36,961 bases of DNA, taken from NCBI GenBank assembly GCA_964428485.1, contig CAYRYP010000003.1:1-36961 (forward strand), read 5' to 3'. The notes beneath the pieces were generated by a model. The model did no database searches. It had not been told where the DNA came from and saw nothing but the letters and a program-made list of their open reading frames with translations. Positions 17,482 through 25,600 of this stretch are shown piece after piece. The stretch is from CAZPAN01 sp964428485. GTDB lineage: Bacteria; Actinomycetota; Coriobacteriia; Coriobacteriales; CADBOM01. How positions within the stretch are numbered: position 1 is the first letter of the stretch; every line of letters begins with the position of its first letter. The position numbers were made by a program, and so were the translations under genes.

Positions 17482-17512
17482 AAAAAAACAGATTTCGAAA
17501 CAACCGGATCTG
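17482..17512 (-). terminator. weak terminator-like element between YczE-like gene and PucR gene
   Basis: On the minus strand CAGAT (17512-17508) and ATCTG (17493-17489) could form a 5-bp stem followed by seven T (17488-17482). The stem is short and AT-rich, so termination would be weak. It lies 18 nt before the regulator's start, so it may separate the two genes or act in the regulator's leader. Confidence 0.3.
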
Positions 17513-17563
17513 ATTTTATTCTGCTTTGTGACGATGGCGCAAACGATGTGGATAAAGCCTATG

Positions 17564-18286
17564 TTATGCAGTCACCGACGCAGAAGTATTGCCTGTAGAG
17601 GTGAACTTGGCAAGCGAATCGTGGAAGAAATGATGGAAGAGCGCGATGGATCTTCCGACGCCCACCACAGCGAGCGCTGTGCCGATCCCCACACCCACGA
17701 GTTGCCCGGCGAAGACGAACCCTATCGTCAACGAGATGCAGATGTTCGCAGCATCGAAGCAGTTCTTGGTGAAGCCCATCGACTTTCCCGTGATGTCGGA
17801 TATCGCCTGCACAATCCCGTCTCCTGAATTGGGAATCAGACGCATATCGAGGGACATGGCGGCCCCGACTCCCGTGATGATTATCGCCACAACTAGAACA
17901 AGGATCCTAACGCCGATAGTTGCCGCGATGGTTCCATCGAGGGTAGCGAGGTCGGGTATGAGGGCACTGAAGACGTTGAGGAACCTCGTAAAGACGAGAC
18001 TCATCGGAATCTGCAAAATGTCCTTGATGAGGATCAAGCGCATGGGAATCAATCTGCTCTCGTCCGGAATCCTGCGCCACATGCAGAAGTGTATGAGCAT
18101 CTCAATGATCGCGAAGAGTGAGTAGAAGAGGAAGGCCATGTTGCCGAGGTTGAGATTCCAGATCCCGGATATACCAAACGGCACGGATATGATCGGGGAG
18201 ACCCCGAGACCTACCTTCGTATTGAGTGACAACCCCAGTGCGAGCAGAAGCATACCTGCAGCGTAGACTGCCCATCTCTTCGCCAT
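17564..18286 (-). CDS. YczE/YitT-like multi-pass membrane protein
   Basis: This integral membrane protein has about five hydrophobic segments and opens with AAGMLLLALGLSLNTKVGLGVSPI, the typical first helix and Gly-Ser-Pro turn of the YczE-like (DUF6198) family. Family members are membrane proteins of uncertain function, often placed beside regulators and suspected of transport. I chose the ATG at 18286 (240 residues), where the family-like N-terminus begins and an AGG-type site lies 6 nt upstream. The frame could start at the ATG at 18328, adding 14 polar residues, but that has no ribosome binding site. It precedes the PucR-type regulator on the same strand with a gap of 99 nt. Context suggests that it moves a substrate or product of the GRE enzymes; this is inference. 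Confidence 0.75.
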   Translation of the reverse strand: MAKRWAVYAAGMLLLALGLSLNTKVGLGVSPIISVPFGISGIWNLNLGNMAFLFYSLFAIIEMLIHFCMWRRIPDESRLIPMRLILIKDILQIPMSLVFTRFLNVFSALIPDLATLDGTIAATIGVRILVLVVAIIITGVGAAMSLDMRLIPNSGDGIVQAISDITGKSMGFTKNCFDAANICISLTIGFVFAGQLVGVGIGTALAVVGVGRSIALFHHFFHDSLAKFTSTGNTSASVTA

Positions 18287-18505
18287 GCGCGACCTATCCA
18301 AACTCTGTTCACCCCTTATGTTCTCCATTCAAATATAGGCCCGTGATCGGGCAAGCAGGAAGGACTTCAGGAAACCATCGGGGAGCGGGGAATCTGGTTC
18401 TAAATGCAGTGCGGGCTGATGAATACGGTCTCGTCGCGATTTTGGGCACATAACAGTTCCAGAAGCTGCGGCATCGTGTCTGAAGCAACCGCGGCTGCGG
18501 TGTCT

Positions 18506-20695
18506 CTAACCCTCGAGAGAAGACAGGTAGCTGTCGAGCAACCTAGTGCACTCACCACAGTAGAGCATCACCAGCGACCTAGTGGCGCGCGAGACCGTGG
18601 TGTACAGGCGTCTGCGAGAGATGTCATCAGAGGGGAAGGTGCTCTCGGAGATGTCCGGAACTATCACATGATCGAACTCAAGCCCCTTGGCGAGCTGCAA
18701 CTCAACGATCACCACGCCCGAGTCGGGAAGCGATCCGTGGCCATCCAACACCTCCGGGGCATCGCCGCCGAGCGACTCCGCTAGTCTTCTGGCATCGCGT
18801 CTGCGAGGCACTATCACCGCGGAAAGCCCCTCCAGCTCACGTGCACGGCGCACTTCCTCGGCGATGGAGGCCTCCAGCTCCGCCTCGTCGGAGCATCTCA
18901 CGATCCTAGGCCTCTCGCCCTCGCGCTGTACGGCGGAGACCTCCAACCCCCCATCGTCTGGGATCAGCGAGGCAAACAGAGTTGTGATCTCGGGGGTTGA
19001 GCGGTAGCTCGTAAGAAGGCTGCATCTTGACACCTCTCCCCTGGCGGCACGAAACACCGCCTCCACCTGGGAGAAGTCCGCCGTATTGGGGCGGATCGCC
19101 TGGTTCTCGTCCCCGAGGAGCAAAAAGTGCGCATTGGGAAAGTACGCCGCAAGGAGCGCAAGTTGCCCAGGCGTGTAGTCTTGCACCTCATCGATGATCG
19201 CATAGCGCATCTTCGCCTCGCCGGCACCAGTAAGGCGCATCTTGAGGTATATCCACTCGACCGTGGTAAGCCCGCCGACACCCATCATCCTCATGCCAAT
19301 GCGGTCCACTCGCAGCCACTCGTCGCGCTCCACCGATTCGGCCACAGAGCCATGAAGGTACATGGTGTAACGAAGAGCGAGATCAGGCAGAGCCTCGTCG
19401 TCGCGCGGGTCCACCACCTCTCCGAATATCCTCAGCCTGTCCTCGATGGAAAGCTCGAAAAGCTCGTCGAGGATCTTGTCCGAGGAGGCCAGGCGCCGAA
19501 GCCTGCTGTCCACGCGCTCAAGGAGCTGCTCGCGGATCATGGTTACCAAATGCGGACCGGTGGGGATCTTAGCCGACAGTCTATTGGCCATCTGCGCGAT
19601 CCTGCCCGCGCTGATAAGCACCGTGCCATTGCTCTCGACATCCCTGAAGTCCCCAGCATCGAGCACATAGCCGGAGATCTTCCGGTCGATCTCGGAGATC
19701 ACCTCCATCGACGCGTCGATCCCGCCACGAGGATGCCCCTGGGGCATCAGATCGGCCGCAAACTCGTCCCATGTGAGTGTGCGGGGATTGCGCTCTCCCA
19801 GATCAGGGAGAACGTTGTCGATGTACGTACGAAAGACCGGGTTGGGGGTTATCAAACAGACCTGCTCTGAATCGAGTTCGTCGCGCCTCAGATAGAGTAG
19901 GTAAGCGATGCGCTGTAGCAGCACGGATGTCTTACCGCTGCCAGCGATTCCGCTCACCAGCAGAGCCGACACATCTTCGTGACGCACCACCTGGTTCTGC
20001 TCGCGCTGGACGGTGGCCGTGATGTCTCGCATGCGGGAGGTGCGCTTTTGCGACAGCAACTCGATCAGCAGCGGATCCTGTATCGCCACGGTGGTGTCGA
20101 AGTAGGCATTTAGCCTGTCGCGGTCGATGTCGAACTGACGCCTAAGCTGCAGATCAGCGTGTATCGTGCGGCCGTTGGCCTCGTAGGAGGTGGGGCCGTA
20201 GTCGCGGTTATAGTAAACCTCGGCCACGGGTGATCGCCAATCGATCACGAGATAGCGGTAGTCGTCATCGGTCATCCCGGCGTTTCCTATGTAGATGTCC
20301 CTAGGCTCGACCATCCCGTCGTATTTCAGCGTGACCTTGGCGAAGTAGGGCTGCCTCAAAAGCACCCGGATCTTGGAGAGCCTGTCCATGTCCGCATCCT
20401 GGGCAATGTTGTAACCGGCGATGATGCGATTGGCCGCCTCGACGTCGGCGTAGGTCTCCAGAGCCTCGTCGAAGCTGGCATAGTCCCCGGTGATCTCCTC
20501 GCTCATCATGCGCTTGGCCTCGGCAGCCTCGGCGCGCGTACGCTCCATCCTCTCCTCGATCTCGGAGGACATCGCGAGAAGTGTGGAGTACACGTCGGAA
20601 AGATGCGCCTGCTCCTGCTCGAAAACAGGATCCTGGGACGCTTGGTTCCCGGCGTACGTTCCGTCCTCGATGCTGGAGATGTTTCCCTCGGACAT
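18506..20695 (-). CDS. helD: HelD-like RNA polymerase-associated helicase-fold ATPase
   Basis: This 729-residue SF1 (UvrD/Rep-like) ATPase resembles HelD, which binds RNA polymerase and releases stalled complexes from DNA. The N-terminal 100 or so residues are helical and charged, compatible with the HelD coiled-coil arm. IDWRSPVAEVYY near residue 151 is a hallmark of the HelD group. Walker A is GIAGSGKTS (249-257). Later motifs include AIIDEVQDYTPGQL (Walker B), LLGDENQAI, SYRSTPEI, QLAKGLEFDHVIV and YTTVSRATRSL. The ATG at 20695 has GGGAGGG upstream; the frame continues to 20860 without such a site. It diverges from murJ across 269 nt. Some HelD homologues give rifampicin tolerance, which cannot be assessed here. 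A general DNA helicase is the less likely alternative. Confidence 0.88.
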   Translation of the reverse strand: MSEGNISSIEDGTYAGNQASQDPVFEQEQAHLSDVYSTLLAMSSEIEERMERTRAEAAEAKRMMSEEITGDYASFDEALETYADVEAANRIIAGYNIAQDADMDRLSKIRVLLRQPYFAKVTLKYDGMVEPRDIYIGNAGMTDDDYRYLVIDWRSPVAEVYYNRDYGPTSYEANGRTIHADLQLRRQFDIDRDRLNAYFDTTVAIQDPLLIELLSQKRTSRMRDITATVQREQNQVVRHEDVSALLVSGIAGSGKTSVLLQRIAYLLYLRRDELDSEQVCLITPNPVFRTYIDNVLPDLGERNPRTLTWDEFAADLMPQGHPRGGIDASMEVISEIDRKISGYVLDAGDFRDVESNGTVLISAGRIAQMANRLSAKIPTGPHLVTMIREQLLERVDSRLRRLASSDKILDELFELSIEDRLRIFGEVVDPRDDEALPDLALRYTMYLHGSVAESVERDEWLRVDRIGMRMMGVGGLTTVEWIYLKMRLTGAGEAKMRYAIIDEVQDYTPGQLALLAAYFPNAHFLLLGDENQAIRPNTADFSQVEAVFRAARGEVSRCSLLTSYRSTPEITTLFASLIPDDGGLEVSAVQREGERPRIVRCSDEAELEASIAEEVRRARELEGLSAVIVPRRRDARRLAESLGGDAPEVLDGHGSLPDSGVVIVELQLAKGLEFDHVIVPDISESTFPSDDISRRRLYTTVSRATRSLVMLYCGECTRLLDSYLSSLEG

Positions 20696-20889
20696 GTATC
20701 CCTCCCTTGCGCTGATGCGCTGAAAAACCGGACAATACATCATACATTCTCTAGCCGGCTGGAGCACAACTCTACGAACATGTGGTAGTGGCACAGGGCG
20801 GGCGGCGAACGTGCGGCGGACGCATCTGAATACAGTCCTCCCAAAATGAACAGATCCCACCGAGCAGCGGGAAGAAACCCATAGCTGTT

Positions 20890-20898
20890 TGCTATGAT
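20890..20898 (+). promoter_or_regulatory. possible extended -10 promoter for murJ
   Basis: TGCTATGAT fits an extended -10 box (TGnTATNAT) and lies about 67 nt upstream of the murJ start in the helD-murJ divergent region. No good -35 hexamer is visible, which extended -10 promoters tolerate. No other clear element is seen in the 269-nt gap. Confidence 0.4.
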
Positions 20899-20964
20899 TG
20901 TCTTTCGAGATTTGCGCTGAGCACCGGTTTCACGGGCCGAACATGAATGGAGCTCCTCTCCTGA

Positions 20965-22614
20965 ATGGTTGAAATCGACGGAAACAATCGAAACGAGATA
21001 GCCGAGGAGAACGAGAAGGACACGGTGGGAGTGGTAAGGTCCACCCTCACCATGTCGATGGCGACGCTGCTGTCCCGAATCACGGGATTCGCCCGCACGT
21101 GGGCATGTGCCTTCGCGCTGGGCAACACCCTGCTCGCCAGCTCCTACCAGATCGCCAACAATGTCCCCAACATGCTCTACGAGCTCGTGGCCGGAGGAGT
21201 CCTCACCACGGCGTTTCTCCCCGTCTATATGTCCTACCTCGAACAGAGAGGGAAGAAGGCCGCCGGCGAGTATGCGTCTAACCTGATGGGGATCGCGATC
21301 GTGGTCCTCGGTCTCATATCGCTTCTGGGCTCCATCTTCGCGCCGCAGGTGATAGCCACCCAGACCTTCATGTCCGACTCCGAGGAGACCCAGCTTGCGA
21401 TCTACCTCTTCCGCTTCCTGGCCTTCGAGGTGGTCTTTTACGGCATAGGATCGATACTGTCGGGAATCCTCAACGCCCACAAGTCGTTTCTGTGGCCCGC
21501 GCTCGGACCGGTGTTCAACAACATCGTTACCGTCATCACGATGATCGGCTTCGTCTTTATCTCGCCGTCGGACCCCGACCTCGCGAAGATCTGGCTGGCA
21601 GTGGGCACCGTACTGGGTGTCGTGGCAATGTTTGCGGTACAGCTGCCGGCCATGGCTCGGCTCAAAGTACCCTTCCGTCTCCGCATAGACTTCCGCGACC
21701 CTACGCTCAAGGAGACCCTGCGAATCGCTGGGCCGGCGATGGCCCACATAATCTTTAGCCTGATAGTGGTCAGCGTGAGAAACGCATTCTCAATGGGCGT
21801 ATCCACCAATGGCCCAGCGACGCTCAGCTATGCGTGGATGTGGTACCAGTTCCCGTACGGGGTGCTCGCCGTGGCCCTCTCCACCGCGATGCTCACGGAG
21901 ATGAGCGCCGCCTCAGCCAACAAGGACTGGCCTCTCTTTCGCCGAAACGTGCGGCAGGGGCTATCTGGCACGCTTTTTCTAATCACGCCTCTCGCGTGTT
22001 TGATGCTGGTGCTCTCCGAGCCCCTCACCGCGATCTACCATGCCGGTGCGTTCACCGCCGAGGACGTGCAGTCGGTATCCAACGTGCTCATGTGGTGGTG
22101 CATGGCGCTGCCGTTCTACGCCGGGTACTACTACCTCTACCGCACCTTCTCCGCCATGAAGGATCTCGCCAAGGCCACCTGGATAGACGCTTGCGCCAAG
22201 ATCGTGCAGGCTGGCCTCTACGCCCTCTTGACAATGGGGATCGGCGAATGGGGCGGTCTCGGCCTGGTGGGGATCCCGATATCCGACATCATCTTCTACG
22301 GGTTCATGTTCTTCATGTTCGCCCTGGTGCTGCGCAGCAAGATCGGTGCATACGGCTTCGGCGGAGTTATCGGCACTGCGATTCGCTCACTTATCTCCTC
22401 GGTGGTCGCCGCTATCGTCGCATACGGCCTGTTCGGGATGTTCGGCAGCTCAGAGAGCATCTTCCAGGCCGTCGTCTCCGTGATATGCTGCGGACTCGCA
22501 GGACTGCTCGTCTTCTACTGCCTTGCAAGGCTCCTGCGGGTACCCGAGACGTCGCTGGTCGAACGCATGCTCTCAAAGGTCTTTGGCAGGCTTCGTCGCA
22601 ACGGAAGTGGTTAG
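20965..22614 (+). CDS. murJ: MurJ/MviN-type lipid II flippase
   Basis: This 549-residue multi-pass membrane protein has the MVF/MurJ pattern: STLTMSMATLLSRITGFARTW at the first helix, then YQIANNVPNMLYELVAGGVLTTAFLPVY. It has about 14 hydrophobic segments along its length. MurJ flips lipid II from the inner to the outer face of the membrane for peptidoglycan assembly. The region GVLAVALSTAMLTEMS matches the conserved central core. The start at 20965 has only a loosely placed GGAG upstream. A glycosyltransferase gene begins one base after the stop, so the two are co-transcribed. There is no C-terminal pseudokinase extension of the mycobacterial MviN type, so this is the short form. Another MOP-superfamily flippase role is possible but less likely. 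Confidence 0.92.
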   Translation: MVEIDGNNRNEIAEENEKDTVGVVRSTLTMSMATLLSRITGFARTWACAFALGNTLLASSYQIANNVPNMLYELVAGGVLTTAFLPVYMSYLEQRGKKAAGEYASNLMGIAIVVLGLISLLGSIFAPQVIATQTFMSDSEETQLAIYLFRFLAFEVVFYGIGSILSGILNAHKSFLWPALGPVFNNIVTVITMIGFVFISPSDPDLAKIWLAVGTVLGVVAMFAVQLPAMARLKVPFRLRIDFRDPTLKETLRIAGPAMAHIIFSLIVVSVRNAFSMGVSTNGPATLSYAWMWYQFPYGVLAVALSTAMLTEMSAASANKDWPLFRRNVRQGLSGTLFLITPLACLMLVLSEPLTAIYHAGAFTAEDVQSVSNVLMWWCMALPFYAGYYYLYRTFSAMKDLAKATWIDACAKIVQAGLYALLTMGIGEWGGLGLVGIPISDIIFYGFMFFMFALVLRSKIGAYGFGGVIGTAIRSLISSVVAAIVAYGLFGMFGSSESIFQAVVSVICCGLAGLLVFYCLARLLRVPETSLVERMLSKVFGRLRRNGSG

Positions 22615-22615
22615 G

Positions 22616-23359
22616 ATGGCCCCTAGGGCTGGGTCGACAGGAGCCGGTTCGCGCCGCATGGCGGACGATTCTGCGGTGGTGCTGATGCCTGCCAGAAACG
22701 AAGAGTCTCGCATCGGGGAGACCGTGCGCGCTGCCCTCTCTATAGAGGGAGTCTTACATGTCGTCGTCGCAGACGACGCCTCCAATGACCACACCTCGCG
22801 CGCTGCAACTGAAGCTGGCGCCCATGTGGTGCGCCTGCATCGCCATGGGGGGAAGGGAGAGGCACTCACACGCGCACTCTCGCTAGCAAAGAGACTTCCT
22901 GGTGGCCTTCCGCCTATCGTCTTACTCCTAGACGCTGACCTCGCCGGCACCGCCTCTCAAGCCTCGGCCCTTCTCGCCGAGGTCGCCGCCGGACGAGCCG
23001 ACATGGCGATCGCAGGCTTTCCCCCAGCAGAGTCGGGTGCAGGTTTCGGAAAGGTGAAGGGACTCGCCGCGCAGGCTATCAGGTCTGTCGATCCCACCCT
23101 CGAGTTCACCAGCCCGCTTTCTGGGCAGCGCGCGATCAGAGCCGAGTGCCTAGAGCTCCTGATGCCCTTTGCGAAGGGATACGGCGTGGAGGTGGCGCTC
23201 ACGGTCCGTGCGCTTAGGCAGGGCATGAGGGTGGTGGAGATCCCGCTTACGATGACGCATGCGACCACCGGAAACGACATCAGGGGAATCGCACACAGGG
23301 CGCGGCAGTATCTGGATGTGCGCCGCACGGTGCGCGAGCTGCACAGAAGGCTACCCTAG
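22616..23359 (+). CDS. family 2 glycosyltransferase
   Basis: This 247-residue GT-A fold glycosyltransferase has VVLMPARNEESRIGETV at the nucleotide-sugar site, VVADDASNDHTS, HGGKGEALTRAL, and the metal-binding LLLDADLAG. It ends soon after the catalytic domain (GYGVEVALTVRAL...VVEIPLTM), with no membrane helix visible, so it is a soluble GT2 enzyme of the dolichol-phosphate-mannose synthase/glucosyl-3-phosphoglycerate synthase type. The ATG at 22616 sits one base after the murJ stop with GGAAG upstream; an in-frame ATG at 22658 is an alternative. Co-expression with murJ hints at cell envelope glycan or lipid-linked sugar synthesis. Donor and acceptor are unknown. Its stop overlaps the stop of the convergent gene by 4 nt. 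Confidence 0.85.
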   Translation: MAPRAGSTGAGSRRMADDSAVVLMPARNEESRIGETVRAALSIEGVLHVVVADDASNDHTSRAATEAGAHVVRLHRHGGKGEALTRALSLAKRLPGGLPPIVLLLDADLAGTASQASALLAEVAAGRADMAIAGFPPAESGAGFGKVKGLAAQAIRSVDPTLEFTSPLSGQRAIRAECLELLMPFAKGYGVEVALTVRALRQGMRVVEIPLTMTHATTGNDIRGIAHRARQYLDVRRTVRELHRRLP

Positions 23360-24309
23360 CCTACGGGATACCAGTGGGAGGAGTCGTTGCTAGATCCGTA
23401 GTTGCCGGTCTGGCCGGTGGAGAGTAGCGAGACTATCGAGTACCTCCCCATGCTGCCCTCATACGACTGCACCCCCGCAAGTCCCCTAGACGATGCATCA
23501 TCCATCAGCGGTTCGCTTGCATCCTCGTACTGGGTGAATACCACGCTGGCACCCGTGGAGTACATAGCGGACGCGATCCTACCAGCAACCGGATCCGAGG
23601 TCGGTGAGGACTGCTGCGAGTCGTCATCTGAGGACTCCGGCTGGTACAGCAGGGTGTTCACCATGCAGTTGATGGTTCCGGGGATGGTCGATGTACCCGT
23701 AAAGGTGATGGCCCCTGAGTCGATCAGGGCGCATGTGACGGGATAGGCCTCCCTGTCCTCGTCTGTGGGTGCGGAGTTCGATGAGATCCTACCGCCGTCG
23801 AAGGCCTCCTCGCTCTCCTCCGACGATGTCCACTCGGCCACCAGCGCCTCTGCCAGAACATCCTGGTAATCCTGCCCCTCAACCTCGGGCAGAACCTCCT
23901 GCACAGCCGCCAAGATGTCCTCGTCCTCCAGACCAAACGCCTGTGAGGATACCTGCACAATCGCGCTTCTTCCCCCGGCCGACTCCACGTAGTCGGAGAT
24001 ATCCTGCGCCATCGAGGTCTGCTCGCTGTCGGAGCCGGAGATGATGAGCACGTCGCTTCCCGACAGCCTGTCGTCATCCCAATAGTCCACGAACATCGAG
24101 GAGAGCGATTCGTATATCTCAATCTCCTGAGAGAGCTCAGAGTTGCGAGAGTCGAGGTCGGTGAACCTCTCGGAGAGCGATTCCACCAGATCGGAGGTAG
24201 TGGTGCTCAGAAGGCCGCTGCCGCCGATGGCGGAGCCTAGCAGAAGGCCGACCGCAAGCGCCAGGAATACCGCACATATCGTAAGCAGGTGGTACTTGAA
24301 ACTGTACAT
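23356..24309 (-). CDS. SteB/MctB-family envelope protein
   Basis: This 317-residue protein begins with a short cytoplasmic stretch and one membrane helix (YHLLTICAVFLALAVGLLLGSAIG). A coiled-coil-prone segment follows (LVESLSERFTDLDSRNSELSQEIEIYESL), then a Ser/Glu/Asp-rich exported domain. This is the pattern of the PF11382 family, named for mycobacterial MctB (copper) but also containing corynebacterial SteB, which works with SteA in cell separation. Because it lies directly downstream of a SteA homologue on the same strand, the SteB role is favoured over copper transport. The exported part is unusually acidic, and its last residues (YGSSNDSSHWYPVG) are polar and flexible. GGAAGG precedes the ATG at 24309. 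There is no metal-binding motif that would support copper handling. Confidence 0.78.
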   Translation of the reverse strand: MYSFKYHLLTICAVFLALAVGLLLGSAIGGSGLLSTTTSDLVESLSERFTDLDSRNSELSQEIEIYESLSSMFVDYWDDDRLSGSDVLIISGSDSEQTSMAQDISDYVESAGGRSAIVQVSSQAFGLEDEDILAAVQEVLPEVEGQDYQDVLAEALVAEWTSSEESEEAFDGGRISSNSAPTDEDREAYPVTCALIDSGAITFTGTSTIPGTINCMVNTLLYQPESSDDDSQQSSPTSDPVAGRIASAMYSTGASVVFTQYEDASEPLMDDASSRGLAGVQSYEGSMGRYSIVSLLSTGQTGNYGSSNDSSHWYPVG

Positions 24310-24394
24310 CGGCCTTCCCTAACTACAGTTACCCATTTTGCCCGGGTCCAAGAGCACACAAGCAATCTTACCCGCACGGAGGCGGAATGGCCCG

Positions 24395-25600
24395 TCAGAA
24401 TCCGAGATGCGTTCTGAGCGTGAGCCACATCACCGCAAGCGTGTTGCGAAGCGTCTCGGAGATGAACACGGCCGCCAGTATTGCCGCTAGGGCGGCGAGG
24501 ATGACCACGAAGACATATCTCACCGGCGGAGACGGCCTGTAGAGCTTGCTCACGCCCTTGGCGTCCACAAGCTTGGTTCCCACCCTGAGGCGCACAAGGA
24601 AGGTCGATGCCATACCACGGCGGTTCTTCTCCATGTACTCGACGAGGTTGGAGTGCGTTCCCACCGCGACTATCAGGTCCGCTCCCCTCTCCCACGCGAG
24701 TAAAAGAGCGAGATCCTCGCTGGTGGCGGCGAGGGGCCATGTGATGTAGTCGAGGCCGAGAGCGTCGAGTCTGGCGGCCGATGGGCACATCCCATTCTCA
24801 TAGGCATGCGCGATGAGAGTGGCACCGCTTTTGAGCGCTTCATCGGAAACGGAATCCATGTCGCCTATGATCACGTCGGGGTGCACGCTCATCTCCATCA
24901 GGGTGTCCGCAGCCCCGTCGACCGCCAGGATCACGGGCTTCATCTCCCCGATGTAAGAGCGAAGCGCCAAAAGATCCTCCCTGTAATCCGGACCCCTCAC
25001 CACCACGAGCACCTGTTTTCCCTCGATCGCAACGTCTATGTCGGGGGCCTGATTGTCAAAGATGATCTTGGCGCCGTCGCGCTTGAGATACTCCGCAGTG
25101 TTCCGGGCGAAATCGTCGAGGTTGTAATCCATCTTGTCGTGGGCAGATTCCATCTCGGCATCCAGGGTGTCGGTGGAAAGTAGGCTGCCTATGGCAACTA
25201 GCTCGCCGTTGCGGTACACCTCGGACCCCGCCACCTCTATCAGGTCTCCGTCGGAGAGGGTGTCAAAGACAGCCTCTCCCACCCCATCCACGATGGGGAT
25301 ACCCGCCTCGAGTATGAGGCTCGGCGCCGTGTTGGGAAACTTCCCCGTGAACGAGGTCCCGGCGTTGACGACGGCCGAGACACCGGAGTCCACCAATGAC
25401 TGAGCGCTCAGCCTGTCGATGTCGTCATGGTCGATCACGGCGATATCGCCGCGGCGAAGCGTCGGGGCGAGCTGCTTGGTGATCCTGCCGAGCCGCGCCT
25501 TGCCCTCCACTCTCTTTGATGGAAGAGCCTGGGAACCGGTAGTCTTTTCGGATGACTCAAGACCGACCACGTCGGTGCCGTCAGAATCTAGCGTGCTCAT
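24395..25600 (-). CDS. steA: SteA-like protein (thiamine pyrophosphokinase-fold, cell division)
   Basis: This 401-residue protein of the SteA family has a variable N-terminus of about 40 residues and a first domain with RRGDIAVIDHDDIDRLSAQ. A second domain resembles thiamine pyrophosphokinase (VILAVDGAADTLMEMSVHPDVIIGDMDSVSDEAL). A C-terminal membrane helix (VRYVFVVILAALAAILAAVFI) lies near residue 365. In Corynebacterium SteA partners SteB to control septal peptidoglycan hydrolysis. The gene overlaps the end of recN by 4 nt (ATGA) and is followed after 85 nt by the SteB-like gene. The order recN-steA-steB is typical of Actinobacteria. True thiamine pyrophosphokinase activity is unlikely given the extra N-terminal domain and membrane helix. 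Confidence 0.85.
   Translation of the reverse strand: MSTLDSDGTDVVGLESSEKTTGSQALPSKRVEGKARLGRITKQLAPTLRRGDIAVIDHDDIDRLSAQSLVDSGVSAVVNAGTSFTGKFPNTAPSLILEAGIPIVDGVGEAVFDTLSDGDLIEVAGSEVYRNGELVAIGSLLSTDTLDAEMESAHDKMDYNLDDFARNTAEYLKRDGAKIIFDNQAPDIDVAIEGKQVLVVVRGPDYREDLLALRSYIGEMKPVILAVDGAADTLMEMSVHPDVIIGDMDSVSDEALKSGATLIAHAYENGMCPSAARLDALGLDYITWPLAATSEDLALLLAWERGADLIVAVGTHSNLVEYMEKNRRGMASTFLVRLRVGTKLVDAKGVSKLYRPSPPVRYVFVVILAALAAILAAVFISETLRNTLAVMWLTLRTHLGF

Noticed and set aside
20943..20972. Nine-codon upstream frame overlapping the murJ start
   Set aside because: It has no ribosome binding site and could arise by chance; nothing ties it to regulation.
23356..24309. Copper transporter MctB as the function of this gene
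   Set aside because: The family name comes from one mycobacterial protein; no metal motif is seen and the steA neighbour favours a SteB-like role.
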